Shown: positions 44,993 to 56,121 of the stretch, in pieces | How positions within the stretch are numbered: the first letter of the stretch is position 1 | Layout of the letters: each line of letters starts with the position of its first letter | Assembly (NCBI GenBank): GCA_922989275.2 | Contig: OV277867.1 | Location: 4,216,001-4,280,000, forward strand | Reading direction: 5' to 3' | Source of the DNA: Gari tellinella | Lineage: Eukaryota > Mollusca > Bivalvia > Cardiida > Psammobiidae | Length of the DNA stretch: 64,000 nucleotides | Notes under the pieces: generated by a model | Seen by the model: the letters and a program-made list of their open reading frames with translations, nothing else | Told to the model about the DNA's origin: nothing | Databases searched by the model: none | Program-made: the position numbers and the translations under genes

Positions 44993-45060
44993 GTTATAAA
45001 GTATTTGAGTCTAAGATCTTTCTTAATCATTTGATTGGTCAGATTTGAGCTAGCAATTCA
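44993..45060. repeat. half of a family L palindrome
   Basis: CCCAAGTTATAAAGTATTTG and TCATTTGATTGGTCAG. Confidence 0.5.
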
Positions 45061-45072
45061 AGAGGTAAAATG

Positions 45073-45510
45073 TTTAAACCCTTTACCCCATAGCCTGTTT
45101 CTAATTTTGAAGACAGGTTTCCACTTAACCCTTTCCCCCATAGAAGCGCCTTTTAGCGCATTCAGTTTATTCTTGCCCTGAAGAAAATAGTTTCAATTTA
45201 TACATTCATAAATATGTATAATACAAAATATTTTCTATATTCTAGCAGATGATAGCTTAAAGCAGGCTGAAAGTAAAGCAGAATGCGCTTAAAGCGTATT
45301 CTGCTTTACTTTCAACCTGCTTTAAGAGGACACCTATATTCAGTACTAGAGATATGCTATGTGGGAAAGGGTTAAAGCAGGTTGAAAGCAAAACAGAATG
45401 CTCCTTAATAATCAGCTAAAATTAAGAATATGAATTGGAACTACATGTATTTTCTTCAATGGATGAAAAAATATGCTTAACTCTAAACTGTGCTTCTATG
45501 GGTTTGTAAG
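45073..45510. repeat. family C MITE interrupted by family C
   Basis: Outer TTAAACCCTTTACCCCATAG through ACCACTTAA, resuming at 45376 with AGCAGGTTGAAAGCAAAAC. Confidence 0.82.
45125..45375. repeat. family C MITE nested in family C
   Basis: TTAACCCTTTCCCCCATAG to GGGAAAGGGTTAA, inserted at the TTAA of the host CCACTTAAAGCAGG core arm. Confidence 0.9.
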
Positions 45511-45619
45511 GAGTATGGTTTTCAGAGATAACAATTGACGTATCGCCAAAATATGTATACTCTAGCTACGCCACTGTCAGATGTTTTATCATATTAGTAA
45601 AACCTCAGTTAAGTGACCA

Positions 45620-45855
45620 TTAACCCGTTATCCCATAGCCTGTTTCTAGTTTTGAAAACAGGTGACCACTCAAAGCAGGTTGAAAGTAAAGCAGAATGCG
45701 CCTTAAGGCGCATTTTGCTTTACTTTCAACCTGCTTTAAGCTACAATTTTCATTATATAGAAACTATTTCTTATTGTACATATTCATGACTATATTCTTC
45801 TGTGGAGGAATGAATTAAAAGCGTAAACAGGCGTATTTATGGGTTAATGGGTTAA
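45620..45855. repeat. family C MITE
   Basis: TTAACCCGTTATCCCATAGCC to TTAATGGGTTAA. GCGCCTTAAGGCGC centre. Confidence 0.88.
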
Positions 45856-46012
45856 ATTCATAAGTATAACAATTTGACAGACATGCCTCTAGATGCAGGA
45901 CAAAATTAATGCAGAACATTCCCAAAGGGAGCATTCTGTAATACTTTGGTCTGCCTCCAGAAGTCATCTGCCTAAACAGCCTGCCAATGGTTCTTTTGAG
46001 TGCTTGCTGAAC

Positions 46013-46214
46013 TCATTACCCTATAGCCTGTTTTAAGTTGTGAAGACAGGTGACAACTGAAAGTAGGTTGAAAGTAAAGCAGAATGTGCCTTAAGGCACA
46101 TTCTGCTTTACTTTCAACCTGCTTTAAGCTACAATCTGCTAGGATATAGAGACTTTTTCTTAGATTGCATATTCATGACTGTATCAATCAGGTTTTTTAT
46201 GGGGTAATGGGTTA
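46013..46214. repeat. family C MITE
   Basis: ATTACCCTATAGCCTG to GGGGTAATGGGTTAA. GTGCCTTAAGGCAC centre, right spacer shortened. Confidence 0.87.
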
Positions 46215-46397
46215 ACACAGGTTTCAAGTTTCAAAGGAAACATATGTGTTTGTTTTGAACCATTTTTTATTGGATAATGAGATGTATCGACACTTGGCGA
46301 TAGGTTAATTATTCAGCAGAAGCTTGTTTCAGATGAGACCTGTCTCAATCAGGGATACAATATTGTCAACCCGCTTCCCTACAAAGACCACCCTAAC

Positions 46398-46602
46398 AGG
46401 GCTGTCATAAGTTGATCTTGAAAAATCCTAAGATTTCCAATTTTTCTAAATTTCAAGTGCCATTACTTAAATCAGGTTAAAAGTAAAGCAGAATGCGCCT
46501 AAAGGTGCATTCTGCTTTACTTTCAACCTGCTTTAAGCTACCATCTGCAAGGATAAAAATCTGACGATTTCGGAAAAAAATCCTGAGAAATGGCAGCCCT
46601 GC
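46398..46602. repeat. family I MITE carrying a type-II core
   Basis: CAGGGCTGTCATAAGTTG to AATGGCAGCCCTG around AAATCAGGTTAAAAGTAAAG and its mirror. Confidence 0.75.
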
Positions 46603-46804
46603 CCTCACCTGCACTGCAGGCTATTTGAACTAGCTCAGAGTAAAAGTTACAGGAACTCTATGTTGTGCTTGGCTGTTCATGTGCTGCTGATGATGTATTT
46701 TGAAAAAACAAACATTTGAGCAGATAAACAAGTTTTTGAAATAAAGTACAGATTACTTTGAAGGTGAAGAATGTTGTTCATGAGTTGTTCTCACAACAAG
46801 TGGC

Positions 46805-47001
46805 TCGTTAAGCCATTAGGCTAAAAGTAAAGCAGAAGGCACATTCTGCTTTACTTTCAACCTGCTTTAAACCATTATCTGCTAGAATTTAGAAAATATT
46901 TCTTATGATACATATTCATGATGGTAAAAATTGGATCTATTTTCTTTAGTGGAAGAATAAACGAAAGGCGTAAAAAGGCGTATTAATGGGGGAACGGGTT
47001 A
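46805..47001. repeat. family C MITE, left end lost
   Basis: CATTAGGCTAAAAGTAAAGC to GGGGGAACGGGTTAA. Confidence 0.75.
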
Positions 47002-47256
47002 AGCCTCTGTTTGTTTGACTCTGACTGGCAAAAACGTTTCCTCCTGAGATAAACCATAGAATAGAACTGAATTGAACATTCATATATATATAGCTGTGTC
47101 AGAAGAAAGGAAGGCAACACATGTATAGTTGCAAAGAATAGACACATTTTTATTCAAATAGCTAGCAAAAACAAGAATTTTAGAGTAAACTTAGATTTGA
47201 AATGTGTCATAAGAAAACCAGACTTCTTACATTACAAACAGTGTAAACCTCAAGCA

Positions 47257-47404
47257 GGGTCCAAGGTTGGAAAGCTTTTGAGTTGAGTCTAAATTCATTC
47301 TCAAGCATTTGATAGGTCAGATTTGAGCCTAGGCTCAAATTCGACCAATCAAATGCTTGAGAATAAACTCAGACTCAACTTTAAAGCTGTATAACCTTAG
47401 AGCC
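47257..47404. repeat. family L palindrome, full
   Basis: GGGTCCAAGGTTGGAAAGC to AAGCTGTATAACCTTAGAGCC around TGAGCCTAGGCTCA. It sits within a family G remnant (AAACAGTGTAAACC left, TCTACACTGTTTGG right). Confidence 0.8.
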
Positions 47405-47506
47405 AGCTGTCACAATCTTGGTCTACACTGTTTGGCACCCACAAGCATGCCCAGTGCTTTGTTACCTAACACGTTTGCAATTGTAGACCATGTGTAGACG
47501 GGACTG

Positions 47507-47699
47507 CAGGGCTCCAGATAAGAGGTAGTTATTTCAACAAATCCAACATTTTCTCACTCTTTTTAGCACCAAATCGTATGGTGTTACTACTCATTTGAAT
47601 CGTCTCAAAGAGACGATTCTAATGAGTAGTGACACCGTAGGGTTTAATTCAGAAATAAAGATTTTAGTTTTTGTAAAACTACCCTTATCTGGTGCTCTG
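47507..47699. repeat. family H MITE, GGACTG duplication
   Basis: CAGGGCTCCAGATAAGAGG to TATCTGGTGCTCTG. GGACTG lies at 47501-47506 and 47700-47705. Confidence 0.92.
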
Positions 47700-47705
47700 G
47701 GACTG

Positions 47706-48244
47706 TGAATATAGCTAAGCTAAGTCAACACTGGTTTGCAATGCAATAAGCCTGGGTTTCTCATGGCACAACTCAATTGTTGGAGAAGTTTAGGTTTGGG
47801 TACCGTAGTACTGATTTAATTGTTAGGCCAAAAGCTTAGCCAGTGATAAAAGTCACACAGTGATGAACAAATTTTCCATGTGTAGATAAATGACTAGTAT
47901 ATAGTCAAAATTGCCACTGAAAATAGGATGAACTTGGCAGTCGTACAAGGTGTTTATTCCTTCTTGCTATTTGTCAAGATTTTAATAGAAACCATGTTAA
48001 ATTATATACATGTACACCGAATTCCAGAAACGGCATGTATGAAGGACCTATGTATTGATTGTTTCAGCAATGATGGACTGTCAGGTACTAGGTGTGTTTG
48101 CTAAATGTCTCGTCATGGAGTCTTGTCATGTACATGTACCTTGTGTCGTATGTGTTTAGATGTTTACTGTTGCAAAGTACATGTAACTTGTTAATTTCAA
48201 ATATGCAATGCAATGTGCAGTCAAAACCCATGTTAAGCACCAAT
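47706..48244. other. gene-free stretch
   Basis: No repeat or coding signal recognised. Confidence 0.4.
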
Positions 48245-48365
48245 CTAACCCTTTTCTCCCAAATATTGTTTTTTCTGTTTGTAAGACAGGTAGTTGCTTA
48301 AAACTGGTTGAAAGCAAAGCAGAAAGCTCTTTCTGCTTTACCTTCAGCCTGCTTTAAGCATCAAC
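48245..48365. repeat. type-II core remnant
   Basis: CTTAAAACTGGTTGAAAGC, GCAGAAAGCTCTTTCTGC, and TTCAGCCTGCTTTAAGC form a hairpin intermediate between the C and D cores. Confidence 0.6.
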
Positions 48366-48398
48366 CTTTTGGGATACTGGAAAAAATCCTGTGACTAT

Positions 48399-48649
48399 TT
48401 AACACATTCAACCCTAGCGAGGAGTATACTCATCATTTACAGTGTACCTATGAGGATTACACTTGTCCCATGCAAACAGGGTAGACCCTGATCTAAGCGT
48501 GCCTTAAGGAGCCCTCTGATCAGGGTCTGCAGTTTGTCTTTTTAAAATACTGGTATATTGTTAAATTCAACCCTAAATAGTCAAAAATGGACTAGACTTA
48601 TTGTGAAATTGGAATTGTCCATTTAAATTTTCAGGGGTGAATGAGTTAA
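48399..48649 (+). repeat. family G MITE
   Basis: TTAACACATTCAACCCTAGC to GGGGTGAATGAGTTAA. The left hairpin arm has several changes. Confidence 0.87.
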
Positions 48650-48794
48650 GAGGACATGGTAGAAACATGAAAAAGACATGTGAGGAACAAGTAAAGATGA
48701 CAAACTACCTGTCTGTTAGTGGGTATAGGAGGGTTATAAGAGGTATGGGTAGATTTGAAGACAGGTGATAGAAATAGGGAAGAGAATCCAGCCA

Positions 48795-48942
48795 GGGTCC
48801 AAGGTTATAAAGCTTTTCAGTTGAGTCTAAAATCATTCTCAAGCATTTGATTGGTCAGATTTGAGCCTAGGCTCAAATCTGACCAATCAAATGCTTTAGA
48901 ACACACTCAGACTCAGCTCAAACACTTTATAACCTTGGACCC
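48795..48942. repeat. family L palindrome, full
   Basis: GGGTCCAAGGTTATAAAGC to ACTTTATAACCTTGGACCC with long TTGATTGGTCAGATTTGAGC arms. Confidence 0.82.
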
Positions 48943-49028
48943 AGATACCGGTAGTTACAATTGATAAATTAATCAAAACTCCTTTGTTAACTTGTTTGTG
49001 AACTGATGATCAATTTACGGTAGATATT

Positions 49029-49235
49029 TAACCCTAGGCTTGTAGGCATCCTTTGCAAACAGTGTACCTCTGAAGAGTACACTTGTCCTAAGGAAATAGT
49101 GTAGACCAAGGTCAAAGCAGAGGGCTCCTAAAGGAGCACGGTTTGGCATTTTGCATAAATTTTAAGAAATAACCCTAAATAGTCATAAATGGACTGAACT
49201 TTATGGGAAACTGGGATTGTGTATTTGAATTCCTG
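49029..49235 (+). repeat. family G MITE, right arm deleted
   Basis: TAACCCTAGGCTTGTAGGC, GGGCTCCTAAAGGAGC, CCCTAAATAGTCATAAATGG. Confidence 0.7.
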
Positions 49236-49365
49236 TGAAATCCCTTGCGCAAGACAATTACTACAACTCTCAGAAAGACTCATACAAGGTCACTGTCCTA
49301 CAATCACTAAGCTCTTCACCGCTTGACTCTCGAATCCTGGTCAGGGTACTTCAGATTGTTCATGC

Positions 49366-49789
49366 AGGAAGCCTTCCAGCTGGCTTGTGGAAGGTTCTAC
49401 ACAGTTGTTTAGTTTTGCCTAAAATATGGTACAAAGGGCTTCTTTGGTCTTCTTCCACCAGTAATTAGCTGGGCGTCTCTAAATGACTGGAATACATCTA
49501 CTGTAAACTCATTACCCCATTGCCTGTTTCTAGTTTGAAAACCAGGTGACCACTTAAAGCAGGTTGAAAGTCAAGCAGAATGCGCCTTAAGGCGCATTCT
49601 GCTTCACTTTCAGCCTGCTTTAAGCTATTATCTGCTATAATAAAGAAAATATTTCTTATGATTCTTATTTGTAACAGTATAAATTGGAACTATTTTATTC
49701 AGTAGAGGAATAAACTACGGTAATGGCGTAAAAAGGCGGATTTAAGGGGTAATGGGTTTGAGAGACGTAAAATCGTAACAAATCCAAAT
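49366..49789 (+). repeat. SINE (GGGTCTTC type) interrupted by family C
   Basis: GCCTTCCAGCTGGCTTGTGG, GGTCTTCTTCCACCAG, AATGACTGGAATAC; resumes AGACGTAAAATCGTAAC after the insertion. Confidence 0.7.
49508..49757. repeat. family C MITE nested in a SINE
   Basis: ATTACCCCATTGCCTG to GGGGTAATGGGTTTGA. Perfect GCGCCTTAAGGCGC centre. Confidence 0.85.
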
Positions 49790-50312
49790 CTACCTGTCTT
49801 CAGAAGGCCTTATATTTCTTTGTTGAATGGGTGCTGAGCCGGTTTTGACTGTGGCATATTTTAGAGGTAGTGAAGAGTGAGCCACGTTATTTTTAATGTG
49901 AGTGTATTTTGTATGTTGGAAAATGTGTACTTGTGCTATACTGAATCATGAAAATAAAATCTGTTGATAGTTTCACAATATCCTTGTGTTTGAGTTACCA
50001 TGGAGTCATCTACAAATGTCCACTGAAGGATCCGGTTAGACAAATTATTTCCCTAGTGACCTAGTTTTTGACCCGACATGATCCACATTCAAACATTACC
50101 TAGATATCAATAAGGCAAACATTTTGACATTTTCATTCAGATCTAAAGGGATTTATAGCCTCTAAAGTGTTTACAAGGTTTTCATATGATTTGACCTCGT
50201 GACCAAGTTTTTGAACTGACATGACCCACATTTGAATTTGATCTAGAAATCATTGAAGCAAACATTTTGATGAGTTTCATGAAGATCTAATGAGATTTGT
50301 AGCCTCTTGTTT

Positions 50313-50627
50313 TTAGCTCACCTGAGCCAAAGGCTCAAGGTGAGCTATTGGGATGGCCCTGTGTCCGGCGTCCGGCATCGTGCGCTGTGCGTCGTCGTTA
50401 ACAATTGCTTCAAATGACATCTCCTCCTATACCGCTTGGCAGAATTCAACTTTGTTCCTTGGGTCAAGCTCTTTCAAATTTGTGCAAAGAATTAAAAACA
50501 ATGCAGAACTCTGGTTGCCATGGCAACCAAAGTGAAAAAATTAGGAAATCTTAAAAAATCTTCTTGTCAAAGTCTGCAAGGGCACATAGCATCATCTACA
50601 GGTCCTCTGTAAAGTTTGTTCAAATTA

Positions 50628-50660
<33 letters not shown>

Positions 50661-51209
50661 GTCACAGTTTTACATAGAGTTATATAGTGAAATTTTCAAA
50701 TGTCTTTTCCTCTGAAACTGATATGGCCAGAGCTTTGATATTTGGCATGACACTTCTAGATGTCCTGTACCAAAATTGTTCAAATGGTTCTGGTTGGTTG
50801 CATAACTAGGTCACAGGAGCTAAAAATAGATTTTTTCAATGAAAACTTAAAAAATCTTCTTGTCTGAAACTACAAGAGCCAGAGCTTAGATATTTGGCAC
50901 ATAGCATTGCCTACAGGTCCTCTATTAAGTTTGGTTCAAATTATGCCCCTGGGGTCAAAATTGGCCACGCCCTGGGGGTCACATTTTTACAAAGAGTTAT
51001 ATAGAGAAAATTTCAAACTTCTTCTCTGACTCTAATATGGCCAGAGCTTTTATATTTGGTATGGTGACACTTTTAAATATCCTTTACATATTTTGTTCAA
51101 ATGGTTCAGGTCTGTTGCATATCTAGGTCAGTCCTGGACATAAATCATTATCTCCCCTTTTTCAGCTATTCTCAGGTGAGCGAAATATGCCCCATGGGGC
51201 TCTTGTTCT
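50313..51209 (+). mobile_element. M element with a long poly-C run
   Basis: AGCTCACCTGAGCCAAAGGC to CAGGTGAGCGAAATATGCCC and CTCTTGTT. Internal units of about 260 bp (TTAAAAAATCTTCTTGTC, GGCCAGAGCTT). A run of about 29 C at 50631-50658 lies in it. Confidence 0.78.
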
Positions 51210-51345
51210 ATGATTTGACCTACATGTAGTTTTTTACCCAACATGACCAATATTTGAACATGACCTAGATATTAATAAGTCAAACATTTTGAAAAAGTTT
51301 CATGAAGATCTGACCAGATTTGTAGCTTCTAGAGTGTTAATAAGT

Positions 51346-52633
51346 TTTTAGCTCACCTGAGCCAAAGGCTCAAGGTGAGCTATTGGGATGGCCCTGTGTC
51401 CGTCGTCTGTCGTCGTGCGTCGTCGTTAACAATTGCTTCAAATGACATCTTCTCCTAAACGGCTGAACAGATTTCAACCAAACTTTACAGGAATGTTCCT
51501 TGGGTCAAGCTCTTTCAAATTTGTTCAAAGAATTGAAAACAATATAGAACTCTGGTTGCTATGGCAACCAAAGTGAAAAAATAAGGAAATCTTAAAAAAT
51601 CTTCTTGTCTGAAACTACAAGGGCCAGAGCTTAGATATTTGGCACATAACATTATCTACAGGTCCTCTATAAAGTTTGTTCAAATTATGCCCCTGGGGTC
51701 AAAATTGGCCCCGCCCCGGGGGTCACAGTTTTACATAGAGTTATATAGTGAAAATTTCAAACGTCTTCTCCACTGAAACTAATATGGCCAGAGCTTTGAT
51801 ATTTGGCATGGTGACACTTCTAAATGTCCTTTACCTAGTTTGTTCAAATGGTTCTGGTCGGTTAAATATCTAGGTCATAATTCACATTCAAAATATGTAT
51901 GGCAGACAGCAATTCAGCATTATAAGAGTTAGACCCTAGTCAAATTTCCTACTGGCAGAGTTACATAACTGAACTCAGGTCAGCTGGTCAGCTGATGAGG
52001 TTCACTGTAAACAGCAGCATATGGTGTCTGCTATAGTTTTATGCCCTGCAGTTGGGGGCATATTGTTTTTGTCTGTCTGCTTTTTTGTCTGTTTGTCCAT
52101 TTGTTTGTCTGTCAGTCCACAACTTTAATCTTAGCCATAACTTTGTTAAAGTTAGAAACTTTATAACTTGGGTCATGTCGTACAAAGGTCAATGTCAATT
52201 TTGAGATATTTCCCAGTGTCATATTTTCTTGTCTTTGAGATAACTCCAGTTCTACTGATGTTAACCCATTACTACCCCATACATATGCCTTTTTATGCCT
52301 TTAATTTATTCCTCCTCTAAAGAAAATAATTCCACTTTATACAGTCATAAACTTAATAGTATCTATATCTTAGTAGATGATAACTTAAAGCAGGTTGAAA
52401 GTAAAGCAGAGTGCGCAATAAATAATCATATGGAAATACATGTAGCTTGATAAGAAGAAGTGTCATGGATAAGGGCCATAACTCTGCCAACAATGTTTTT
52501 TTTAAGTTATTCCAATTTGTCATGTTTTTTTTTGTCTGCAAGATAATTCCATTTACAGCTATATTAAAATGTTGTCTTGCCTATTAAGCTAAGGCACAAT
52601 GACCTCAGGTGAGCGAATTAAGGGCCATGGCCC
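51346..52633 (+). mobile_element. M element, second insertion in the array
   Basis: TTTTAGCTCACCTGAGCC to CAGGTGAGCGAATTAAGGGC and CTCTTGTTTT. From about 52037 it contains K-type sequence (TTTTATGCCCTGCAG, GGGGGCATATTG, (TGTC)n), and at 52261-52413 a family C left part, so it is itself composite. Confidence 0.7.
52261..52413. repeat. left half of a family C MITE
   Basis: TTAACCCATTACTACCCCATA to AGGTTGAAAGTAAAGC; the right half is absent. Confidence 0.7.
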
Positions 52634-53228
52634 TCTTGTTTTTTAAAGATTTGACCTAGTTTTTGATCTAGATATCAATAGGTTTTTATCAAGATCAAAT
52701 GAGACTTGTAGCCTCTAGTGTTAACAACTTTGTGACCTAACATGACCCACATTCGAACGTGACCTAGATTTTATCAAGATAAACATTGTCATCAAGTCCT
52801 TTGAGTTAAAGAACCTCTCTTCTCATGCCAGATCCAGAGCAAAGAAACCTCTTTGGATGTAGGTTCATTTATAAGTGATATGTCACTTTGGGATCTACAA
52901 GTTAGGGTCTTTACCAGTAGTTACATAGCACAAGTTGGTAGCTATTTGCAGTCTCAACATAATATAGGAAAAATGTGTTGGAAGGAAACTTTAGGGCCAC
53001 ATAAGACAGGAAGTCACTATTAAGGTATGGTCGCTATGACAGGTTTGACTGTCTTTAAGAAAACAAGAGCCACCATGGGGCATAATTCGCTCACCTGAGA
53101 ATAGCTGAAAAAATGGAGATATTGATTTATATCCAGGACTGACCTAGATATGCAACAGACCGGAACAATTTGAACAAAATATGTAAAGTATGTTTAAAAG
53201 TGTCACCATTCAGTATATAAAAGCTCTG

Positions 53229-53606
53229 GTATCAGCAAATACACTCAGACGTATGCAGCAAAATGACAAAGCGATGATACGATGGATCTGCCTGGTCAAG
53301 CCAGATGAAGATGTCCCGTTTGACTCTTTGTTAATGCAACTGCACATAAGAGGCGTTGCGGAGACCCTGCAATCAAATAGGTTGAAATGGCTTGGCCATG
53401 TAGAGAGAAGCTCTAGCTGGATCTCTCAAATCAGATGCCTGAACATCCCGACACAGCGGGGTCCAGGTAGACCAAAGCTATCTTGGGAGGACCTTGTAAA
53501 ACGAGACCGTGAAGCTCTAGGGTTGGAAAACATCAACCCACAAAACAGCCAAGCTTGGAGAGGGAGACTTCGTTCCAGACTGGACAGCCAGGCCTCACCC
53601 TTATAA
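53229..53606 (+). pseudogene. 5'-truncated RTE-like non-LTR retrotransposon, C-terminal reverse transcriptase tail
   Basis: About 125 residues remain, from VSANTLRRMQQ to SQASPL. They match the style of RTE-type endonuclease-reverse transcriptase C termini: an RRM..MIRW block, a basic NRLKWLGHVER block and a RGPGRPKLSW block. The endonuclease and polymerase domains are missing. The frame upstream of 53229 reads into the host M element, so the apparent ATG at 53190 is not genuine. A short 3' UTR and a (GAT)n tail follow to 53669. Plausibly a dead-on-arrival insertion. Confidence 0.75.
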
Positions 53607-53638
53607 GAAGGATTAATCAATGGCCTGGTTAAACTAAA

Positions 53639-53669
<31 letters not shown>
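53229..53669 (+). mobile_element. RTE-like insertion with (GAT)n tail inside an M element
   Basis: The left edge follows AAAGCTCTGG and the right edge precedes CCATATTAGAGTCAGAG. These two pieces are contiguous in the related M copy at 53970-54010, so the insert is sharply bounded. It ends in about nine GAT triplets, as RTE elements usually end in short tandem repeats. Confidence 0.72.
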
Positions 53670-54195
53670 GCCATATTAGAGTCAGAGAAGAAGACCTTTG
53701 AAATTTTCTCTATATAAATCTATGTAAAACTTTGACCCCTGGGGCGGGGCCAATTTTTACCCCAGGGGCATAATTTGAACAAAGTTGATAGAGGACCTGT
53801 AGGCGATGATATGTGCCAAATATCTAAGCTCTGGCCCTTGTAGTTTTAGACAAAAAGATTTTTTAAGTTTTCATTGAAAAAATCTATTTTTAGCTCCTGT
53901 GACCTAGTTATGCAATGGACCAGAACCATTCGAACACTTTTGGTAAAGGACATCTAGAAGTGTCACCATGCCAAATATCAAAGCTCTGGCCAAATTGGTT
54001 TCAGAGAAGAAGACGTTTGAAAATTTCACTATATAAATCTATGTAAAACTGCGACCCCCCGGGGCCGGGCCAATTTTGACCCCAGGGGCATATTTTGAAC
54101 AAACTTGATAGAGGACCTGTAGATGATGCTATGTGCCAAATATCTTAGCTCTGGCCCTTGCAGTTTTTGACAAGAAGATTTTTTAAGATTTCCTT

Positions 54196-55418
54196 ATTTT
54201 TAGCTCACCTGAGCTAGCTCAGGGTGAGCTTTTGCAATCCTTGAAAGTTCGTCGTCAGGCGTCAACAATTTTAGTGTTTACACTCTAGAGGCCACAATAT
54301 TTATCCATTCTTTCTCAAACTTGCTCAGATGGTATATTGCCATAAGAGTTCAGATGAGTTCGATTATGGTTGAAATCAGACGAATAGGTCATGAGTAATA
54401 TACATTTGAATTGCTGAAAATGCCATATTTAACAGTGTTTACACTGTAGAGGCCACAATATTTATCCAATCTTTCTAAAGCTTGCCCAGATTGTATATGA
54501 CCATAAGAGTTCGATTGAGATCGATTTTGGTTGAAATCAGACAAATAGATCAAGAGTTATCTACCTTTGAACTGCTGAAAATGCCATATTTAACGGTGTT
54601 TACATTCTAGAGTTCACAATTTTAATCCAACCTATCTCAAACTTGCTCAGATTGTATATGACTATAAGAGTTCAGATGAGTTGGAATATGGTTGAAATCA
54701 GACTAATAGGTGGAGAGTTATCTACCTTTGAATTGCTGAAAATGCTATATTTAAGGGTGTTTACAATCTAGAGGCCACAAATTTTATCCAATCTTTCTCA
54801 AACTTACTCAGATTGTATATTACCATAAGACTTCGAATGAGTTCAATTATGGTTGTAATCGGATCAATAGGTCGAGAGTTATCTACCTTTGAATTGCTAA
54901 AAATGATATATTTAACAGCGTTTATGCTCTAGAGGCCACAATATTTATCCAAGCTCTCTCAAACTTGCCCAGATTGTATATGACCATAAGAGTTCAAAAA
55001 AGGGTGATTATGGTTGAAATCGGACAAATAGATCAAGAGTTATCTACTTTTGAATTGCTGAAAATGCCATATTTTACAGCGTTTACACTCTTGCAACTAC
55101 AGTTTTCTTTGGATTTTGATTATACTTGTACACAAAAGTATATAGCTATACGTTCTCGAAGGAGTGCAACTATTGTTGAAATCTAATCATTGTGGCAATA
55201 GTTACCTGCCCTTGATAAACTTTGTTTAATGCTAGAAAAAGGCTTCATTTCAGTATTGTTTAGGCTCTAGTTATCAGCCTTTGATGTACTCTACTATACT
55301 GGAGTAGGTCGACAAACTTGAATGGATTTAGAATAAAACGGGTGGAATTCAAAGGTAAAGCTATCAGGCTTCATTACAAATGGTGAGCGATATCAGGGCC
55401 TTCAGGCCCTCTTGTTTC
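54196..55418 (+). mobile_element. M element with about six 161-bp units, nested in M
   Basis: TTTTTAGCTCACCTGAGCTAG to ATCAGGGCCTTCAGGCCC and CTCTTGTTT. Units begin near 54274, 54435, 54595, 54757, 54917 and 55078 (GTGTTTACACTCTAGAGGCC). Host sequence resumes CACTTTGGTTGCC. Confidence 0.8.
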
Positions 55419-55671
55419 ACTTTGGTTGCCATGGCAACCAGAGTTCTGCATTGTTTTTAATTCTTTGAACAAATTTGAAAGCGCTTGACCCAAGGAACAT
55501 TTCTGTAAAGTTTGGTTGAATTCTGTCAAGATGTACAGGAGGAGATGTCATTGGAAGCAATTGTTAACGACGACACACGGCGACGGACACAGGGCAATCC
55601 CAATAGCTCACCTTGAGCCTTTGGCTCGGGTGAGCTAAAAAACCTGATGAGGCTGGAAATAAAGTGCAAAA

Positions 55672-55865
55672 TAAACCTCTCTACTATCATCACTAAAAAA
55701 AAAGGCTAATTAATTGTTTGAGACAGATGAACACTGAAAGCAAGGTGAAAGTAAAACAAAAAGCTCCTAAAGGAGCTTTTTGTTCTGCTTTCAGCAGTCA
55801 CCTGCCTTTAATGTCTAATAATCAAAACAATTTAGAGGTCGAAATAGAGGGGCTTCTCTGCACTG
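55672..55865. repeat. family D MITE, worn
   Basis: AACCTCTCTACTATCATCAC to GAGGTCGAAATAGAGGGGC. Core GCTCCTAAAGGAGC. Confidence 0.72.
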
Positions 55866-55915
55866 GTACTCACGTCACACTTGCTTACAGTATTGGAAAT
55901 TTATTGGTTATTCTT

Positions 55916-56108
55916 CAGGGCTCCAGATAAAGGGGGTATTTAAAAAATTAAAATCTGTATTTCTGTTTTAAACCCTATGGTGTCACTACTCATTAGAATC
56001 GTCTCGAAGAGACGATTCTAATGAGTAGTAACACCTTAGGATTTGATGCTGAAATAAGTGAGAAAATGTTGGGTTTGTGCAGTTTACTCCCTCTTATCTA
56101 GAGCCCTG
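55916..56108. repeat. family H MITE, TTCTT duplication
   Basis: CAGGGCTCCAGATAAAGG to TCTAGAGCCCTG, centre CGTCTCGAAGAGACG. Confidence 0.9.
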
Positions 56109-56121
56109 TTCTTATTTAGTA

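Larger units (their letters stand above)
50020..52800 (-). repeat. 145-bp tandem array split by two M insertions
   Basis: Units with GACCTAGTTTTTGACCC, CATGACCCACATTTGAA and TTTCATGAAGATCTAATGAG (the reverse of the 2.7-3.1 kb units) occur at 50020-50312, 51210-51345 and 52634-52800. Confidence 0.75.
53063..55640 (-). mobile_element. M element, inverted, hosting two later insertions
   Basis: Its 3' end reads CACCATGGGGCATAATTCGC (53075) and its 5' palindrome AGCTCACCTTGAGCC lies near 55610. It is cut by the RTE tail (53229-53669) and by a + strand M copy (54196-55418). Confidence 0.75.

Noticed and set aside
53190..53228. ATG at 53190 as the start of the RTE-like protein
   Set aside because: The first 13 residues are encoded by the host M element, as shown by its uninterrupted copy at 53970.
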